A stretch of DNA of 64,000 bases, taken from positions 1 through 64,000 of the forward strand of contig CAWFGW010000033.1 in the NCBI GenBank assembly GCA_963815495.1. The letters run 5' to 3'. The position numbers and the translations under genes were made by a program. The notes under the pieces are model-generated. The model was not told the DNA's origin and ran no database searches. It saw only the letters and a list, made by a program, of their open reading frames with translations. Shown here piece after piece: positions 55,671 to 64,000 of this stretch; position 1 is the first letter of the stretch; the number at the start of each line of letters is the position of its first letter. This DNA comes from CAWFGW01 sp963815495 (GTDB lineage: Bacteria; Bacteroidota; Bacteroidia; Cytophagales; JAAEPT01).

Positions 55671-56573
55671 CTAAAAGTATCCTTGTTTCTTTCTGTCTTC
55701 CATTGCAGCTTCAGATCTTTTATCATCAGCTCTATTGCCACGTTCGGTTTGGCGCGCAGCAGCAACCTCTTCGATAATTTTATCTAAGTCATCGGCTTCC
55801 GATTCAACCGCACCGGTGATTGTCATACAACCCAACGTTCTATACCTGATTGTTTTTTCTTCGTATTTTTCCCCTTCAAGTAACGTGTTATAAGGAGATT
55901 CAGAAATCCAAACCCCATTTCTTTTTACTACACTTCTTTTGTGGGAGAAATAAATACTTGGCAAAGCAACATTGTCTAATTTGATGTATTGCCACACATC
56001 CATTTCGGTCCAGTTGCTGATAGGGAATATTCTAAATGATTCACCGACAGCTTTTCTCCCGTTATATAGATGCCATAATTCAGGGCGCTGATTTTTCGGA
56101 TCCCATTGTCCAAATTCATCTCTATGGGAGAAAAAGCGTTCTTTTGCTCTTGCTTTTTCCTCGTCTCTACGACCACCACCAAATGCCGCATCGTATTGAC
56201 CTTCTTCTAATTTCTCTAGAAGAGTAATAGACTGAAGTGTGTTGCGACTTGGGTTTAATCCCTTTTCTTCTTTCGCGGTGCCTCTGTCAATTGAGTCTTG
56301 CACTAAACCTACGTCTAGTTTTACCCCATAACGTTCAGCTAAACTATCTCTAAAAGCTAAAGCTTCAGGAAAATTATGTCCAGTGTCAATGTGTAATAAG
56401 GGAAAAGGTACTTTCGCAGGGTAAAAAGCTTTATGAGCTAAATGCACCATTAAGATAGAATCTTTTCCTCCTGAAAATAAAATAACAGGTTTTTCAAATT
56501 GAGCCGCAACTTCACGAAATACGTGTATTGCTTCTGACTCTAGTTGTTTTAAGTGTGTAAGATTGTACGACAT
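55671..56573 (-). CDS. cysD: Sulfate adenylyltransferase subunit 2 CysD
   Basis: The start is set at ATG 56573, giving the family-typical N-terminus MSYNLTHLKQLESEAIHVFR and a position 1 base after the cysC stop. An in-frame ATG at 56591 would overlap cysC. About 300 residues with the PP-loop motif FSGGKDSILMVHLA, the R/E-rich GGGRRDEEKARAKERFFS and ISNWTEMDVWQYI. It adenylates sulfate to APS with CysN. Confidence 0.96.
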   Translation of the reverse strand: MSYNLTHLKQLESEAIHVFREVAAQFEKPVILFSGGKDSILMVHLAHKAFYPAKVPFPLLHIDTGHNFPEALAFRDSLAERYGVKLDVGLVQDSIDRGTAKEEKGLNPSRNTLQSITLLEKLEEGQYDAAFGGGRRDEEKARAKERFFSHRDEFGQWDPKNQRPELWHLYNGRKAVGESFRIFPISNWTEMDVWQYIKLDNVALPSIYFSHKRSVVKRNGVWISESPYNTLLEGEKYEEKTIRYRTLGCMTITGAVESEADDLDKIIEEVAAARQTERGNRADDKRSEAAMEDRKKQGYF

Positions 56574-56574
56574 A

Positions 56575-57189
56575 TCAACCTTTATATTCAATTAGTGGTA
56601 AAATATAATCCAGCACTTGCTGTGCTGAATCTTCAATTGTATTTCCTTTAGTTTCAACAATTACGTCTGAATGTTTAGGAGTCTCAAATGGAGCATCCAA
56701 ACCAGTGAAGTGTTTAATTTCTCCAGCCCGAGCTTTTTTGTAAAGCCCTTTCACGTCTCGTTTTTCGCATTCCTCAAAAGAGGTGTTGACGAAAACTTCG
56801 ATTAAGTTTTCTTTTCCAATAATATTTCGAGCGATTGCTCTAATGTCTTCAGTTGGGCTTACAAAACAATTCAAAGAAATGACGCCACAGTTGACAAATA
56901 GTTTGGATACTTCAGAAATTCTGCGAATATTTTCGATTCGATCTTCTTCGCTAAAGCCTAAGTTGTTGTTAATGCCAGTTCTTATGTTGTCACCGTCTAG
57001 AATTTGAGTAAGGTAGCCTTTTTTATTTAATACCCGTTCAATAGCTATCGCAATAGTAGTCTTTCCTGAGCCAGAAAGTCCTGTCATCCATATTACTTTA
57101 CCATGTTGTTTAAGCAGTTGTTCTTTTGCATCGCGCTGTAGAATGCGATCAAAGACTGGATGAATATGTTCTGAAACGTTGTTTCTCAT
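56575..57189 (-). CDS. cysC: Adenylylsulfate kinase CysC
   Basis: The 204-residue P-loop kinase has Walker A GLSGSGKTTIAIAIE, DGDNIRTGINNNLGFSEEDR and the APS-binding region. It phosphorylates APS to PAPS, the sulfate donor for sulfotransferases or for PAPS reductase. It is the first gene of the minus-strand operon, with a TAACTTTG box 10 bases before the start codon. Length is normal. Confidence 0.95.
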   Translation of the reverse strand: MRNNVSEHIHPVFDRILQRDAKEQLLKQHGKVIWMTGLSGSGKTTIAIAIERVLNKKGYLTQILDGDNIRTGINNNLGFSEEDRIENIRRISEVSKLFVNCGVISLNCFVSPTEDIRAIARNIIGKENLIEVFVNTSFEECEKRDVKGLYKKARAGEIKHFTGLDAPFETPKHSDVIVETKGNTIEDSAQQVLDYILPLIEYKG

Positions 57190-57199
57190 AATGAAGTCG

Positions 57200-57207
57200 C
57201 AAAGTTA
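57200..57207 (-). promoter_or_regulatory. TAACTTTG -7 box of the cysCDN operon
   Basis: Exact TAnnTTTG match on the minus strand, 10 bases before the cysC ATG at 57189. The -33 TTG is not clear. It lies in the 101-base divergent region shared with the SLC13 permease gene. Confidence 0.55.
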
Positions 57208-57290
57208 CAAATTTTAACAGAGTATTAAAGGGTTTGATAATTTTCCTCTTTGATTTAAAAAATGTGATATTCGCATCTTAATATCAGCAT

Positions 57291-59057
57291 ATGACCTGGG
57301 AAATATCCGTAGTTATAGGTTTAATTATTTTTTTAATCGTGGCCTTGTTCAAAGAACTTGCTAGACCCTCCTTAGTATTATTTATGGTGGTAACCGCTTT
57401 AGTTTTTTCTCGAATTATATCACCTGAGGAAGCATTAGATGGTTTTGCAAACAAACAGCTTGCCGTAATCGTTTTATTATTGATAATCGGTGACATTCTA
57501 AAAAAGTCAACCATTATTGATTCTGCTTTTGGAAAAATAATGGCAACGAATGATTCAAAAAGAACTTTTTTATATAAAATGACTTCAAGTATGGGGCTGT
57601 TGTCAGCTTTTTTTAATAACACCCCATTGGTAGCGCTAGGTATACCGTATGTGCTAAGATGGTCAAAAGAAAAAAAACTTTCTGCTTCTAAGTTTTTAAT
57701 TCCATTGTCTTATGCGACAATTTTTGGAGGGTGTGTTACACTCATTGGTACTTCCACCAACCTTGTTGTAAATGGGTTAGCAGTAGAACAAGGCGAAAAA
57801 AGTTTAGGAATTTTTGATTTCAGTCCAGTTGGTGGGGTAATGTTGGTTGTAGGTATATTATATCTGGTTTTTATTGCACCCAAACTACTACCAGAATCAA
57901 AGGATAAGTTAGAAGATTTAGTTGAAAATTCGCGTCAATATTTTGTCGAAACGGTAGTTGAAAAACAGTCACCAATAATTGGTAAATCAGTAGCTGATGC
58001 TGGACTGAGGAATTTAGATGATTTATTTCTTATTGAAATTATTCGTGGGGATGAAAGTATCCGGCCAGTTTCATCCCAAGAAATATTGCAAGAAAATGAC
58101 TTGTTGTTTTTTGCCGGTGGATTAGAAAAAATCACTGAGTTGACGAAGTCTAACCTAGGTTTATCACTTCCAAAATCAGCGGGACTTGAAGAAATTGATA
58201 AAAAAGATATTATTGAGGTCGTGCTTTCTCATAACTCTAAATTAGCAGGTAGAGCTATTAAAGAAACCGACTTTAGGGGTAAGTATGATGGTGCTATTAT
58301 AGCCGTTCATAGAAATGGTGAGCGCATTTGGGGACAGTTAGGTCAACAAGTTTTAAAACCAGGGGACATTTTAGTGGTTATTGCGGGTAAAGATTTTATT
58401 AAACGAATGGAAGGTAACCCTAATTTTTATGTGCTTTCTCGCATCCAACAAGAAAAGGAAGTCAGCTTTAAACGAATCACTACACTGTTGGTAGGTATGT
58501 TTGGAGCGATTGTACTAGCCTCCACTGGAATTGTGGATTTATTCACTTGTTTGCTTTGTCTGGTTGCAGCAGCTATCGTGTTGAGAGTAGCAAAGTCCCG
58601 TGAAATTTTTAACAGTATTGATTTCGATTTAATCGTAATTATTGCTTTAGGTATTTCATTAGGTAAAGCCATGATTAACACGGGAACGGATAAGTTGATT
58701 GCTGATTTTATCCTAATGTTAGGTGCTAATATTGGTATTGTGGGTATTCTTTCTGTGCTGTTTATTGTTACTTCATTAATGAGTTCATTGATTACCACTA
58801 AAGCAGCGGTAGCGGTGACCTTGCCAGTTTCATTACAATTAGGTCATATGATGGGGTTGCCAATAGAACCATTTATCTTGGTGATTGCTTTTGCAGGAGC
58901 AGCAAATTTTATGACCCCAATTGGCTACCAAACTAACTTGATGGTGTATGGGCCTGGTGGTTATAAGTTTACCGACTTTTTTAGAGTAGGTTGGCCAATT
59001 ACAATTGTATATTGGTTGGTGACAGTAGGGGTATTGATATTCACATATAATTTATAA
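57291..59057 (+). CDS. SLC13-family permease, probable sulfate transporter
   Basis: 588 residues. Two blocks of transmembrane helices (about 1-190 and 395-588) carry the anion-transporter hairpin motifs SAFFNNTPLVAL, GTSTNLVVNG, TTKAAVAVTLP and TPIGYQTNLMVYGPGGY. Between them are two TrkA-C (RCK_C) domains (about 200-375: IGKSVADAGLRNLDDLFLIE and LAGRAIKETDFRGKYDG). This layout is common in bacterial sulfate importers. It lies divergent from cysC and directly before cysQ (3-base gap), so sulfate is the likely substrate. Confidence 0.88.
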   Translation: MTWEISVVIGLIIFLIVALFKELARPSLVLFMVVTALVFSRIISPEEALDGFANKQLAVIVLLLIIGDILKKSTIIDSAFGKIMATNDSKRTFLYKMTSSMGLLSAFFNNTPLVALGIPYVLRWSKEKKLSASKFLIPLSYATIFGGCVTLIGTSTNLVVNGLAVEQGEKSLGIFDFSPVGGVMLVVGILYLVFIAPKLLPESKDKLEDLVENSRQYFVETVVEKQSPIIGKSVADAGLRNLDDLFLIEIIRGDESIRPVSSQEILQENDLLFFAGGLEKITELTKSNLGLSLPKSAGLEEIDKKDIIEVVLSHNSKLAGRAIKETDFRGKYDGAIIAVHRNGERIWGQLGQQVLKPGDILVVIAGKDFIKRMEGNPNFYVLSRIQQEKEVSFKRITTLLVGMFGAIVLASTGIVDLFTCLLCLVAAAIVLRVAKSREIFNSIDFDLIVIIALGISLGKAMINTGTDKLIADFILMLGANIGIVGILSVLFIVTSLMSSLITTKAAVAVTLPVSLQLGHMMGLPIEPFILVIAFAGAANFMTPIGYQTNLMVYGPGGYKFTDFFRVGWPITIVYWLVTVGVLIFTYNL

Positions 59058-59060
59058 ATA

Positions 59061-59819
59061 ATGGATTACAACAAGTTAAAGGAGACCATAGAGAAAATTG
59101 CGGTAGAAGCTGGAAAGAAGATTTTAGACATCTATGAAAACGAAGATTTTAGCAAAACTATTGACTTCAAAGCCGATGATTCTCCGCTAACGATTGCTGA
59201 TAAAGCTTCTCATGTTATTATAGATAAAGCATTAAATGAGTTGGATTTAAACATTCCAATTCTGTCAGAAGAAGGTGTCCAGCCCACTTACGAGCAACGT
59301 AAACAATGGACATCATTCTGGTGTGTTGATCCGTTAGATGGCACAAAAGAGTTTATCAATAGAAATGGAGAGTTCACTGTAAATATTGCCTTAATTGAAG
59401 ACGGGGAGCCTGTTTTAGGTGTTGTGTATGCACCAGTAACGGAAACGATGTACACTGGAGCTAAAGGTGTGGGAGCTTTTAAAAATGGCAAAAAGATTTC
59501 CGTAAATGATAGACAAACTGATCGGGTAGCCGTTCGAAGCAAATCACACGCTGCCCCAGAAGAACAAGCCGTTTTGGATAGATATAATGTAGTTGACCAA
59601 ATATCAGTGGGTAGCTCGTTGAAATTTTGCATGTTAGCTGAGGGTAAAGCTGATGTATATTACCGTCATGGTCCAACCATGGAGTGGGACACTGCAGCAG
59701 GACAAGCCGTTGTAGAAGCAGCAGGAGGTCGAATTTTCCATGATAACACAGAAAACAAACTATTTCGATACAATAAGGAGAATTTACTGAATGGGAGTTT
59801 TCTTTGCCTTGGATGGTAG
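59061..59819 (+). CDS. cysQ: 3'(2'),5'-bisphosphate nucleotidase CysQ
   Basis: The 252-residue inositol-monophosphatase-like enzyme has metal-site motifs LSEEG (after DLNIPI), DPLDGTKEFINRNGEFTVN and EWDTAAGQAVVEAAGG. It removes the 3' phosphate from PAP, the by-product of PAPS use, and so prevents its build-up. It is co-transcribed with the SLC13 permease. Together with cysCDN it completes a PAPS-making and PAP-clearing set. Confidence 0.95.
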   Translation: MDYNKLKETIEKIAVEAGKKILDIYENEDFSKTIDFKADDSPLTIADKASHVIIDKALNELDLNIPILSEEGVQPTYEQRKQWTSFWCVDPLDGTKEFINRNGEFTVNIALIEDGEPVLGVVYAPVTETMYTGAKGVGAFKNGKKISVNDRQTDRVAVRSKSHAAPEEQAVLDRYNVVDQISVGSSLKFCMLAEGKADVYYRHGPTMEWDTAAGQAVVEAAGGRIFHDNTENKLFRYNKENLLNGSFLCLGW

Positions 59820-59824
59820 ATAAA

Positions 59825-59964
59825 GCTTTTAGCTCTTAGCGATTAGCTTTTAGCAAATCTAAATCTTGGAGTTTTGGGTGAGGCTTGATCGTGTCATCCT
59901 GAATTCAAATTGATTTAGTGACTAGTATATTTTAGCTAAAGGCTAATAGCTTAAAACTTAAAGC
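59825..59964. repeat. MITE-like inverted repeat between cysQ and mnmD
   Basis: The 30-base ends 59825-59854 (starting GCTTTTAGCTCTTAGCG) and 59935-59964 (starting GCTAAAGGCTAATAGC) are imperfect inverted copies, about 23 of 30 positions. They enclose about 80 bases with GTGTCATCCTGAATTC. Related half-sites occur at 12771-12790, 12886-12905 and about 62120-62150. Confidence 0.6.
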
Positions 59965-59971
59965 TCAAAAT

Positions 59972-60640
59972 ATGAATCCCAAAATAATTACCACAGGAGA
60001 TGGTTCGCAATCGTTGTTTCTAGAAGAGTTAAATGAAACCTATCATTCGACTCATGGTGCAGAGGCAGAATCACGGTACGTGTATTTGGAGATGGGCTTG
60101 AAGTTGTTTTTAGATAGAAAAGCACCTGTACGGATTTTAGAAATAGGTTTTGGAACAGGCCTGAATGCGTTATTAACGATAGAATATTGTTTGCAGCACA
60201 ATCTTGAAGTTGAATATCACACATTAGAACCTTTCCCTTTACCAGAAGAAATATACAGTCAATTAACGTATTGTGAAGCAATCAATTTTGAGCATTCAAA
60301 GCAATATTTTTTAAAAATGCACGAAGCGCATAATGGAGAGCGATTAGAATTAGAAAAGCAGTTTATTTTTACAAAACATCTTAAAAAATTAGAGGGTTTT
60401 CAATCGGTAGAGCCTTTTGATCTCATCTATTTTGATGCCTTTGCTCCAAGCAAACAAGCTGACATGTGGACGCAAGAGCAAATGAACCACCTCTTTGCTT
60501 TAACTGCGGAAGGAGGCATACTAACGACATACTGTGCACAAGGACAATTCAAGCGCAACTTAAAGGCAGCAGGATTTATGGTGGAAGAATTGCCTGGCCC
60601 GCCTCATAAAAAAGAGATGACGAGGGGGAGGAAACGCTAA
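59972..60640 (+). CDS. mnmD: tRNA 5-methylaminomethyl-2-thiouridine methyltransferase MnmD
   Basis: The 222-residue protein is the stand-alone methyltransferase half of MnmC: start TGDGSQSLFLEELNETYHS, SAM-binding VRILEIGFGTGLNALLT, DLIYFDAFAPSKQADMW and the closing PGPPHKKEMTRGRKR. It methylates the aminomethyl uridine at the wobble position of certain tRNAs. There is no fused MnmC oxidase domain, as usual outside Proteobacteria. Its stop overlaps that of the convergent aroK by 4 bases. Confidence 0.92.
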   Translation: MNPKIITTGDGSQSLFLEELNETYHSTHGAEAESRYVYLEMGLKLFLDRKAPVRILEIGFGTGLNALLTIEYCLQHNLEVEYHTLEPFPLPEEIYSQLTYCEAINFEHSKQYFLKMHEAHNGERLELEKQFIFTKHLKKLEGFQSVEPFDLIYFDAFAPSKQADMWTQEQMNHLFALTAEGGILTTYCAQGQFKRNLKAAGFMVEELPGPPHKKEMTRGRKR

Positions 60641-61131
60641 CGCTCCAACACTCCTAGTATCTGCTCAACCTTAATATCATCACTTTTCACATGAATCTGA
60701 CCTTTCAAATAAAAAGGCATACGCTGTTGGTGTTTGTTAGTGATTTCTTCTAATAAAGAATTAACACCATCAAATAAAGGGCGATTGTTTTTTCCTTTAC
60801 TCACACGTTTTGTCAGTTCTTCCGGAGAAACATCTATAAAAATAGTTTTACCAGTTTTGTTCATGTAGTCTATATTGTCAAAAAAACAAGGAGCACCGCC
60901 TCCGGTAGAGATAATGCAGTTTTCTTCCTGTGCAACCTGATGAAGCATAGCTCGTTCAATATCCCGAAAATATGCTTCACCTTCTTTAGAAAAAATAGCA
61001 CTAATCGATTTACCTTCCGACTTCTCTATTTCATTGTCCATGTCGATGAAAGTAAGTTTTAACGCTTGGGCTACTTGTTTACCAAGGGTGGTTTTTCCAG
61101 ATCCAGGTAAACCTATCAGGTATATTCTCAT
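60637..61131 (-). CDS. aroK: Shikimate kinase
   Basis: The 164-residue P-loop kinase has Walker A GLPGSGKTTLGKQVA, the shikimate-binding MDNEIEKSEGKSISAIF, FRDIERAML and CIISTGGGAPCF, and lid arginine region GKNNRPLFDG. It makes shikimate 3-phosphate in aromatic amino acid synthesis. The gene stands alone on the minus strand and converges on mnmD. Confidence 0.94.
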   Translation of the reverse strand: MRIYLIGLPGSGKTTLGKQVAQALKLTFIDMDNEIEKSEGKSISAIFSKEGEAYFRDIERAMLHQVAQEENCIISTGGGAPCFFDNIDYMNKTGKTIFIDVSPEELTKRVSKGKNNRPLFDGVNSLLEEITNKHQQRMPFYLKGQIHVKSDDIKVEQILGVLER

Positions 61132-61178
61132 TATTTTCTATTTTCATCCAGAGCAGAACGATGGATCTGTCTATCGAT

Positions 61179-61205
61179 AGATTCCTCCTCTTGTCTGAAT
61201 GACAT
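61179..61205. repeat. Copy of the GATTCCTC...GAATGACAT intergenic element
   Basis: AGATTCCTCCTCTTGTCTG followed by AATGACAT matches 33148-33173 except for a few positions. It lies in the spacer between aroK and the hydrolase gene. Confidence 0.55.
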
Positions 61206-61212
61206 ACTTGGG

Positions 61213-61986
61213 TTAGTTACAATATTCCAAAAAGCTATTTACCGCTTTCATCGTTTCTTCTTTCTTTTCAATCATACCCATATGTCCGCATTTTTCATAA
61301 ATATGCACGACACTTTCTTTAGGCATTCCACATTGCTGCATACTGGTTTCATAGGGAACTGCACCATCTTCTTTGCCGATAATGAACATGACGGGTACTT
61401 GTATTCCTTCTAAAACCGAGGTGCGGTCAGGGCGGTCTCGCATGGCTTTAAGGGTTTCAATCACAGCTAGAGGGTCAGTGTTTTTAGCCACCTTTATTAA
61501 GTAGTTAATCTCATAACCATATTTTTCACGTGTGGAGTGATCAAACAAAGGAGGAATTAGTGAGGCAGCAAAAGTTTCGACACCTTTTTCTTCGATAAAT
61601 TCAATGGTTTTGTTGCGGTTGGCTTTTTTCTGTTCTGTATCACTATATGCTGATGAATGAAACAATCCCATCCCTTTTAATTGCTCTGGGTGTTTTTCAG
61701 CAAAGGCCAACGTAACATATCCACCAAGTGAATGTCCAATCATGGTACATTTGTCTACAGAAAGGGAGTCAAGCAATTCCTTTATTGCTTCTGCAAAATA
61801 GGACATGTTGACTTGTGACACTTCTAAACGACTTTCACCATAGCCGGGTAGGTCAGGACAAATTACGCGGTATTTTTTGGAAAGAAAGTTTTCGAAATCG
61901 TTCCACAAGGCGTTGCTTTCGCAAAAACCATGAATGAGTACCACCACCTCGCCTTGTCCTGTATCAGAATAACTTAAATTCATCAT
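61213..61986 (-). CDS. Alpha/beta hydrolase
   Basis: The start is placed at ATG 61986/61983 (MMNLSYSDTGQGEVVVLIHG). The frame is open to 62040, but the upstream codons read through a repetitive spacer. About 257 residues with oxyanion-hole HGFCESN, nucleophile elbow GHSLGGY, acid Asp in IGKEDGAVP and catalytic His in EKCGHMGMIE. The substrate is unknown: an esterase, lipase or meta-cleavage-product hydrolase-like enzyme would all fit. No signal peptide is visible, so it is cytoplasmic. Confidence 0.88.
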   Translation of the reverse strand: MMNLSYSDTGQGEVVVLIHGFCESNALWNDFENFLSKKYRVICPDLPGYGESRLEVSQVNMSYFAEAIKELLDSLSVDKCTMIGHSLGGYVTLAFAEKHPEQLKGMGLFHSSAYSDTEQKKANRNKTIEFIEEKGVETFAASLIPPLFDHSTREKYGYEINYLIKVAKNTDPLAVIETLKAMRDRPDRTSVLEGIQVPVMFIIGKEDGAVPYETSMQQCGMPKESVVHIYEKCGHMGMIEKKEETMKAVNSFLEYCN

Positions 61987-62154
61987 ATTGTTCGTTTCGT
62001 ATTTCAAGTTACAGGTTTCATGTTTAAAAATTAAGTTCAAAGCTGAAATGTGAGAATCGAAACTTAAAACAAAAAAATGGATCGGTACAAAAAGTCGGAC
62101 CTTTGTAAACCTAGACTATTTTTTTGCTAAAGGCTAGAACCTAACAGCTTTAAG

Positions 62155-62622
62155 CTAACCCTCATAACAATCAAAGATCAGTTCCATCTCAAAACCTTTT
62201 TGTTGGAGGTAAGCGATGACTTTTTGTTTTCGTTTCAATGGATTTTCATCCTTCAACTCCGATGTTTTTTTTTGAATTAATAAAGTAATCGTTTGTCGAT
62301 AAAGGTCTTCTGGAAGTTTTATCAGGTGTTTTTGGATAAGGCTTTCAGACACATTTTTACTTCTTAGATGCGCCTTAATTTTTACTTTACCCCACTTTTT
62401 TAAATTAAATTTCCCTTGAACATAAGCATGAGTAAACCGATCTTCGTCCAAGTACTTTTCATCAATTAAAAAATCGATTAGTTCTTCTATTTCTTCTTCG
62501 TTTAATCCAAAGTCACGTAATTTTGTTCGCACTTCGTATTCGCAACGGTCTTGAAAAGCACAATAACGGGCAATTTTGAGTTTAGCTTGGTGTGCGTTAA
62601 CTAGTTTTTTAGGAAAGTTCAT
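62155..62622 (-). CDS. recX: Regulatory protein RecX
   Basis: The 155-residue protein is made of three-helix repeats typical of RecX: ARYCAFQDRCEYEVRTKLRD, LIDFLIDEKYLDEDRFTHAY and GKVKIKAHLRSKNVSESLI. RecX binds RecA filaments and limits their activity. recA is not in the window, as often in Bacteroidota. Its start overlaps the end of the upstream O-antigen-ligase-like gene by 14 bases, so the two are co-transcribed. Confidence 0.92.
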   Translation of the reverse strand: MNFPKKLVNAHQAKLKIARYCAFQDRCEYEVRTKLRDFGLNEEEIEELIDFLIDEKYLDEDRFTHAYVQGKFNLKKWGKVKIKAHLRSKNVSESLIQKHLIKLPEDLYRQTITLLIQKKTSELKDENPLKRKQKVIAYLQQKGFEMELIFDCYEG

Positions 62623-63877
62623 TCGCTCGTTTCCATTTAAGGTACGAAAGTGCCATTAAAATAAAAATAGCAGCATAAGCTAGTCCAAGCTGTGTTTCTA
62701 AGGTGCCTTCTACTAAAAAAGATATGCTAATAATAAGATATTGGAAAGAAAAAAAAATATCTTTTTTCCAATTGTTTAAATGAAAGAGAGGGAAGTAAAA
62801 GAAGAATAAAAACGCTACCGTACCCACAATACCAAATGCTGTGAGGCAAAGTAAATATTGGTTGTGGGGTATCAACCATTTGTCCTGCTTTATGATTTGA
62901 TAATTACGAATATACTGTAATTCTACCTCTCGATGTAAATTCCCTATACCAACCCCAAACAAAGGGTTTTTCTCAAATAACTCCCAAGCAACTTGGTACG
63001 ACAACACACGAGCAGTGATAGAGTGGTAGTTTGCGCTGTACACATCATTAATATGTGAGAAATCAGCGATAGTGTTTTCAACTTTATTGCGTATTGTGGG
63101 TATGGTAACGGCTCCAATAATAGGAAGGATTAAAAGAATGCTTAACAAGATTATTGCATTTTTTTTTCTTTTAGAGGATAACACACCAGCAATTCCTGCA
63201 ATAAAACAAGTGGCATAAAGCGCAACTAAACCGCTTCTAACGGCTAGTAAATGTGCAAAAGCGAAGAGGAAGATAACTAGGAAGATAAGTAGTGTACGTT
63301 CGTGTTTCCACCAGCCCATTGAAAATTTTGAAATAAACAAATAAGCTCCTGAGCAGATAGCAGTCGCAAGCATCAATGAATACCTGACATGGTTTGCTGC
63401 TACTGGTAATGTTTTCGAAGTTAGGTATAAGAAATTAATTTCCTCAAAATTGAAAATATAGTTGACTACTGAGCCGAGGGCTGTGATTACTGTTGCAATA
63501 AAAAAAAGATAAAGGAGCGTATGGAATTCTTTTTTGCTTAGTCCAGGCATCAAAATGAAGCCAATGGGTAGCAGCAGCAAGGGGAGTTTCATAAAAAGAA
63601 CAGATAAAAAATGATTTATGTTCACGCTTTCTGTGCAAAAAATGTGCGTGAGGTGAAGTAAGTATACACCACAAAAAACCAACAACGAAAGATTGATTTT
63701 TGAAGCTTTAAACGAAAAAGATTGAATGTTGAATAAAGTGCAGATAAAAAAGCCACCTAAGGCAATGCTTAAGAATGCTCGTGCCACTTGTGTGGTAAAC
63801 AATCCGACAAGTATTAACGCTAAGAAAAAGAGCGAAAAATTTTTAGGTGTAAATAGTCTCGTAAGCGATTTTAACAT
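62609..63877 (-). CDS. O-antigen ligase/polymerase-like membrane protein
   Basis: 422 residues with about ten to twelve transmembrane helices and the Wzy_C type periplasmic loop: SYQVAWELFEKNPLFGVGIG and, further on, PHNQYLLCLTAFGIVG. This pattern is shared by WaaL ligases, Wzy polymerases and related glycan transferases. No glycosyltransferase cluster is next to it here, so the exact role is open. It is the first gene before recX, with a TATATTTG box upstream. Confidence 0.88.
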   Translation of the reverse strand: MLKSLTRLFTPKNFSLFFLALILVGLFTTQVARAFLSIALGGFFICTLFNIQSFSFKASKINLSLLVFCGVYLLHLTHIFCTESVNINHFLSVLFMKLPLLLLPIGFILMPGLSKKEFHTLLYLFFIATVITALGSVVNYIFNFEEINFLYLTSKTLPVAANHVRYSLMLATAICSGAYLFISKFSMGWWKHERTLLIFLVIFLFAFAHLLAVRSGLVALYATCFIAGIAGVLSSKRKKNAIILLSILLILPIIGAVTIPTIRNKVENTIADFSHINDVYSANYHSITARVLSYQVAWELFEKNPLFGVGIGNLHREVELQYIRNYQIIKQDKWLIPHNQYLLCLTAFGIVGTVAFLFFFYFPLFHLNNWKKDIFFSFQYLIISISFLVEGTLETQLGLAYAAIFILMALSYLKWKRANELS

Positions 63878-63899
63878 CTGCTGGGGTTGAAATCCGCTT

Positions 63900-63907
63900 C
63901 AAATATA
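63900..63907 (-). promoter_or_regulatory. TATATTTG -7 box of the ligase-recX operon
   Basis: Exact TAnnTTTG on the minus strand, 22 bases before the ATG at 63877. No clear -33 box. Confidence 0.5.
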
Positions 63908-63931
63908 CACAGAATTTTGTAGCTTGGAAGT

Positions 63932-64000
63932 GTGGATTGGCAATTGAAAAAAATAGCAAAGGATTTAGGTGTAAACAGTGATTCTTTACCTGAAAGGGTA
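63932..64000 (+). CDS. Possible start of a plus-strand gene (cut by window edge)
   Basis: An open frame from GTG 63932 (or TTG 63944) runs to the end of the window and reads DWQLKKIAKDLGVNSDSL and then PERV. It lies after an in-frame TAG and diverges from the ligase gene, which suits a new transcription unit. It is only 23 codons and I do not recognise the protein. Confidence 0.3.
   Translation, partial: MDWQLKKIAKDLGVNSDSLPERV

Noticed and set aside
57284..57622. 112-codon antisense ORF over the SLC13 gene
   Set aside because: Shadow of a clear membrane-protein gene, with no start context or motif.
61987..62040. N-terminal extension of the alpha/beta hydrolase (ATG at 62040)
   Set aside because: The extra 18 residues are read from a repetitive GAAACCTGTAACTTGAAA-like spacer, and the hydrolase fold starts at MMNLSYSDTG.

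Overview
The window is AT-rich chromosomal DNA from a member of the Bacteroidota, most likely a gliding, polysaccharide-degrading marine or aquatic lineage near the Flavobacteriales. The main signs are six proteins with type IX secretion (T9SS) C-terminal sorting domains, a PorP/SprF-like protein, the gliding ABC genes gldA-gldF-gldG, the order rpmB-rpmG-DUF4295-ftsY-rimO, and promoters of the Bacteroidota type (TAnnTTTG at -7).

Layout. 1-3966: a minus-strand operon of iron-uptake appearance (DUF4856 lipoprotein, imelysin-like lipoprotein, HTTM membrane protein broken by a one-base frameshift, then the first codons of a further secreted or outer-membrane protein). 4.0-9.3 kb: a secreted GH5 endoglucanase with thrombospondin-3 repeats and a CBM6, and a divergent Asn/Gly-rich T9SS-sorted protein. 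9.4-12.4 kb: ribosomal and translation block (rimO, ftsY, DUF4295, L33, L28). 12.9 kb: hemB. 14.0-21.7 kb: a large PKD adhesin with a type B T9SS signal, its SprF-like partner and an OmpA/PD40/TPR protein. 21.8-23.6 kb: DM13 lipoprotein, outer-membrane barrel, MgtC. 23.6-30.6 kb: a tripartite RND efflux operon whose permease gene is split by an IS110-family element. 30.7-34.2 kb: gldG, gldF, gldA. 34.3-43.8 kb: a 3166-residue T9SS protein made of seven near-identical LamG-like modules. 44.2-48.5 kb: GH16 laminarinase-like enzyme and a clan GH-A glycosidase, a probable beta-1,3-glucan pair. 49.1-54.3 kb: clpB, an MscS channel and an EEP-family nuclease. 54.4-59.8 kb: cysN, cysD, cysC divergent from an SLC13 permease and cysQ, a sulfate-activation (PAPS) cluster without reductases. 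60-64 kb: mnmD, aroK, an alpha/beta hydrolase, recX and an O-antigen-ligase-like protein.

The most interesting item is the IS110 element at 25911-27322. Removing it restores an uninterrupted RND permease across a CCT/CT junction. Its non-coding left end can be folded by eye into a two-loop bridge RNA: one loop carries guides matching the chromosomal target on both sides of the CT core, and the other carries guides matching the element's own joined ends. The element boundaries, the target and the RNA guides were read separately and agree with each other.

Other notable points are the 1.18 kb stretch repeated without visible difference inside the giant LamG gene, several families of short intergenic repeats (hairpins with variable stems, a MITE-like inverted repeat, a 115-bp tandem repeat), and several genes whose TAnnTTTG box sits only a few bases before the start codon. 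No tRNA, rRNA or CRISPR array was seen.
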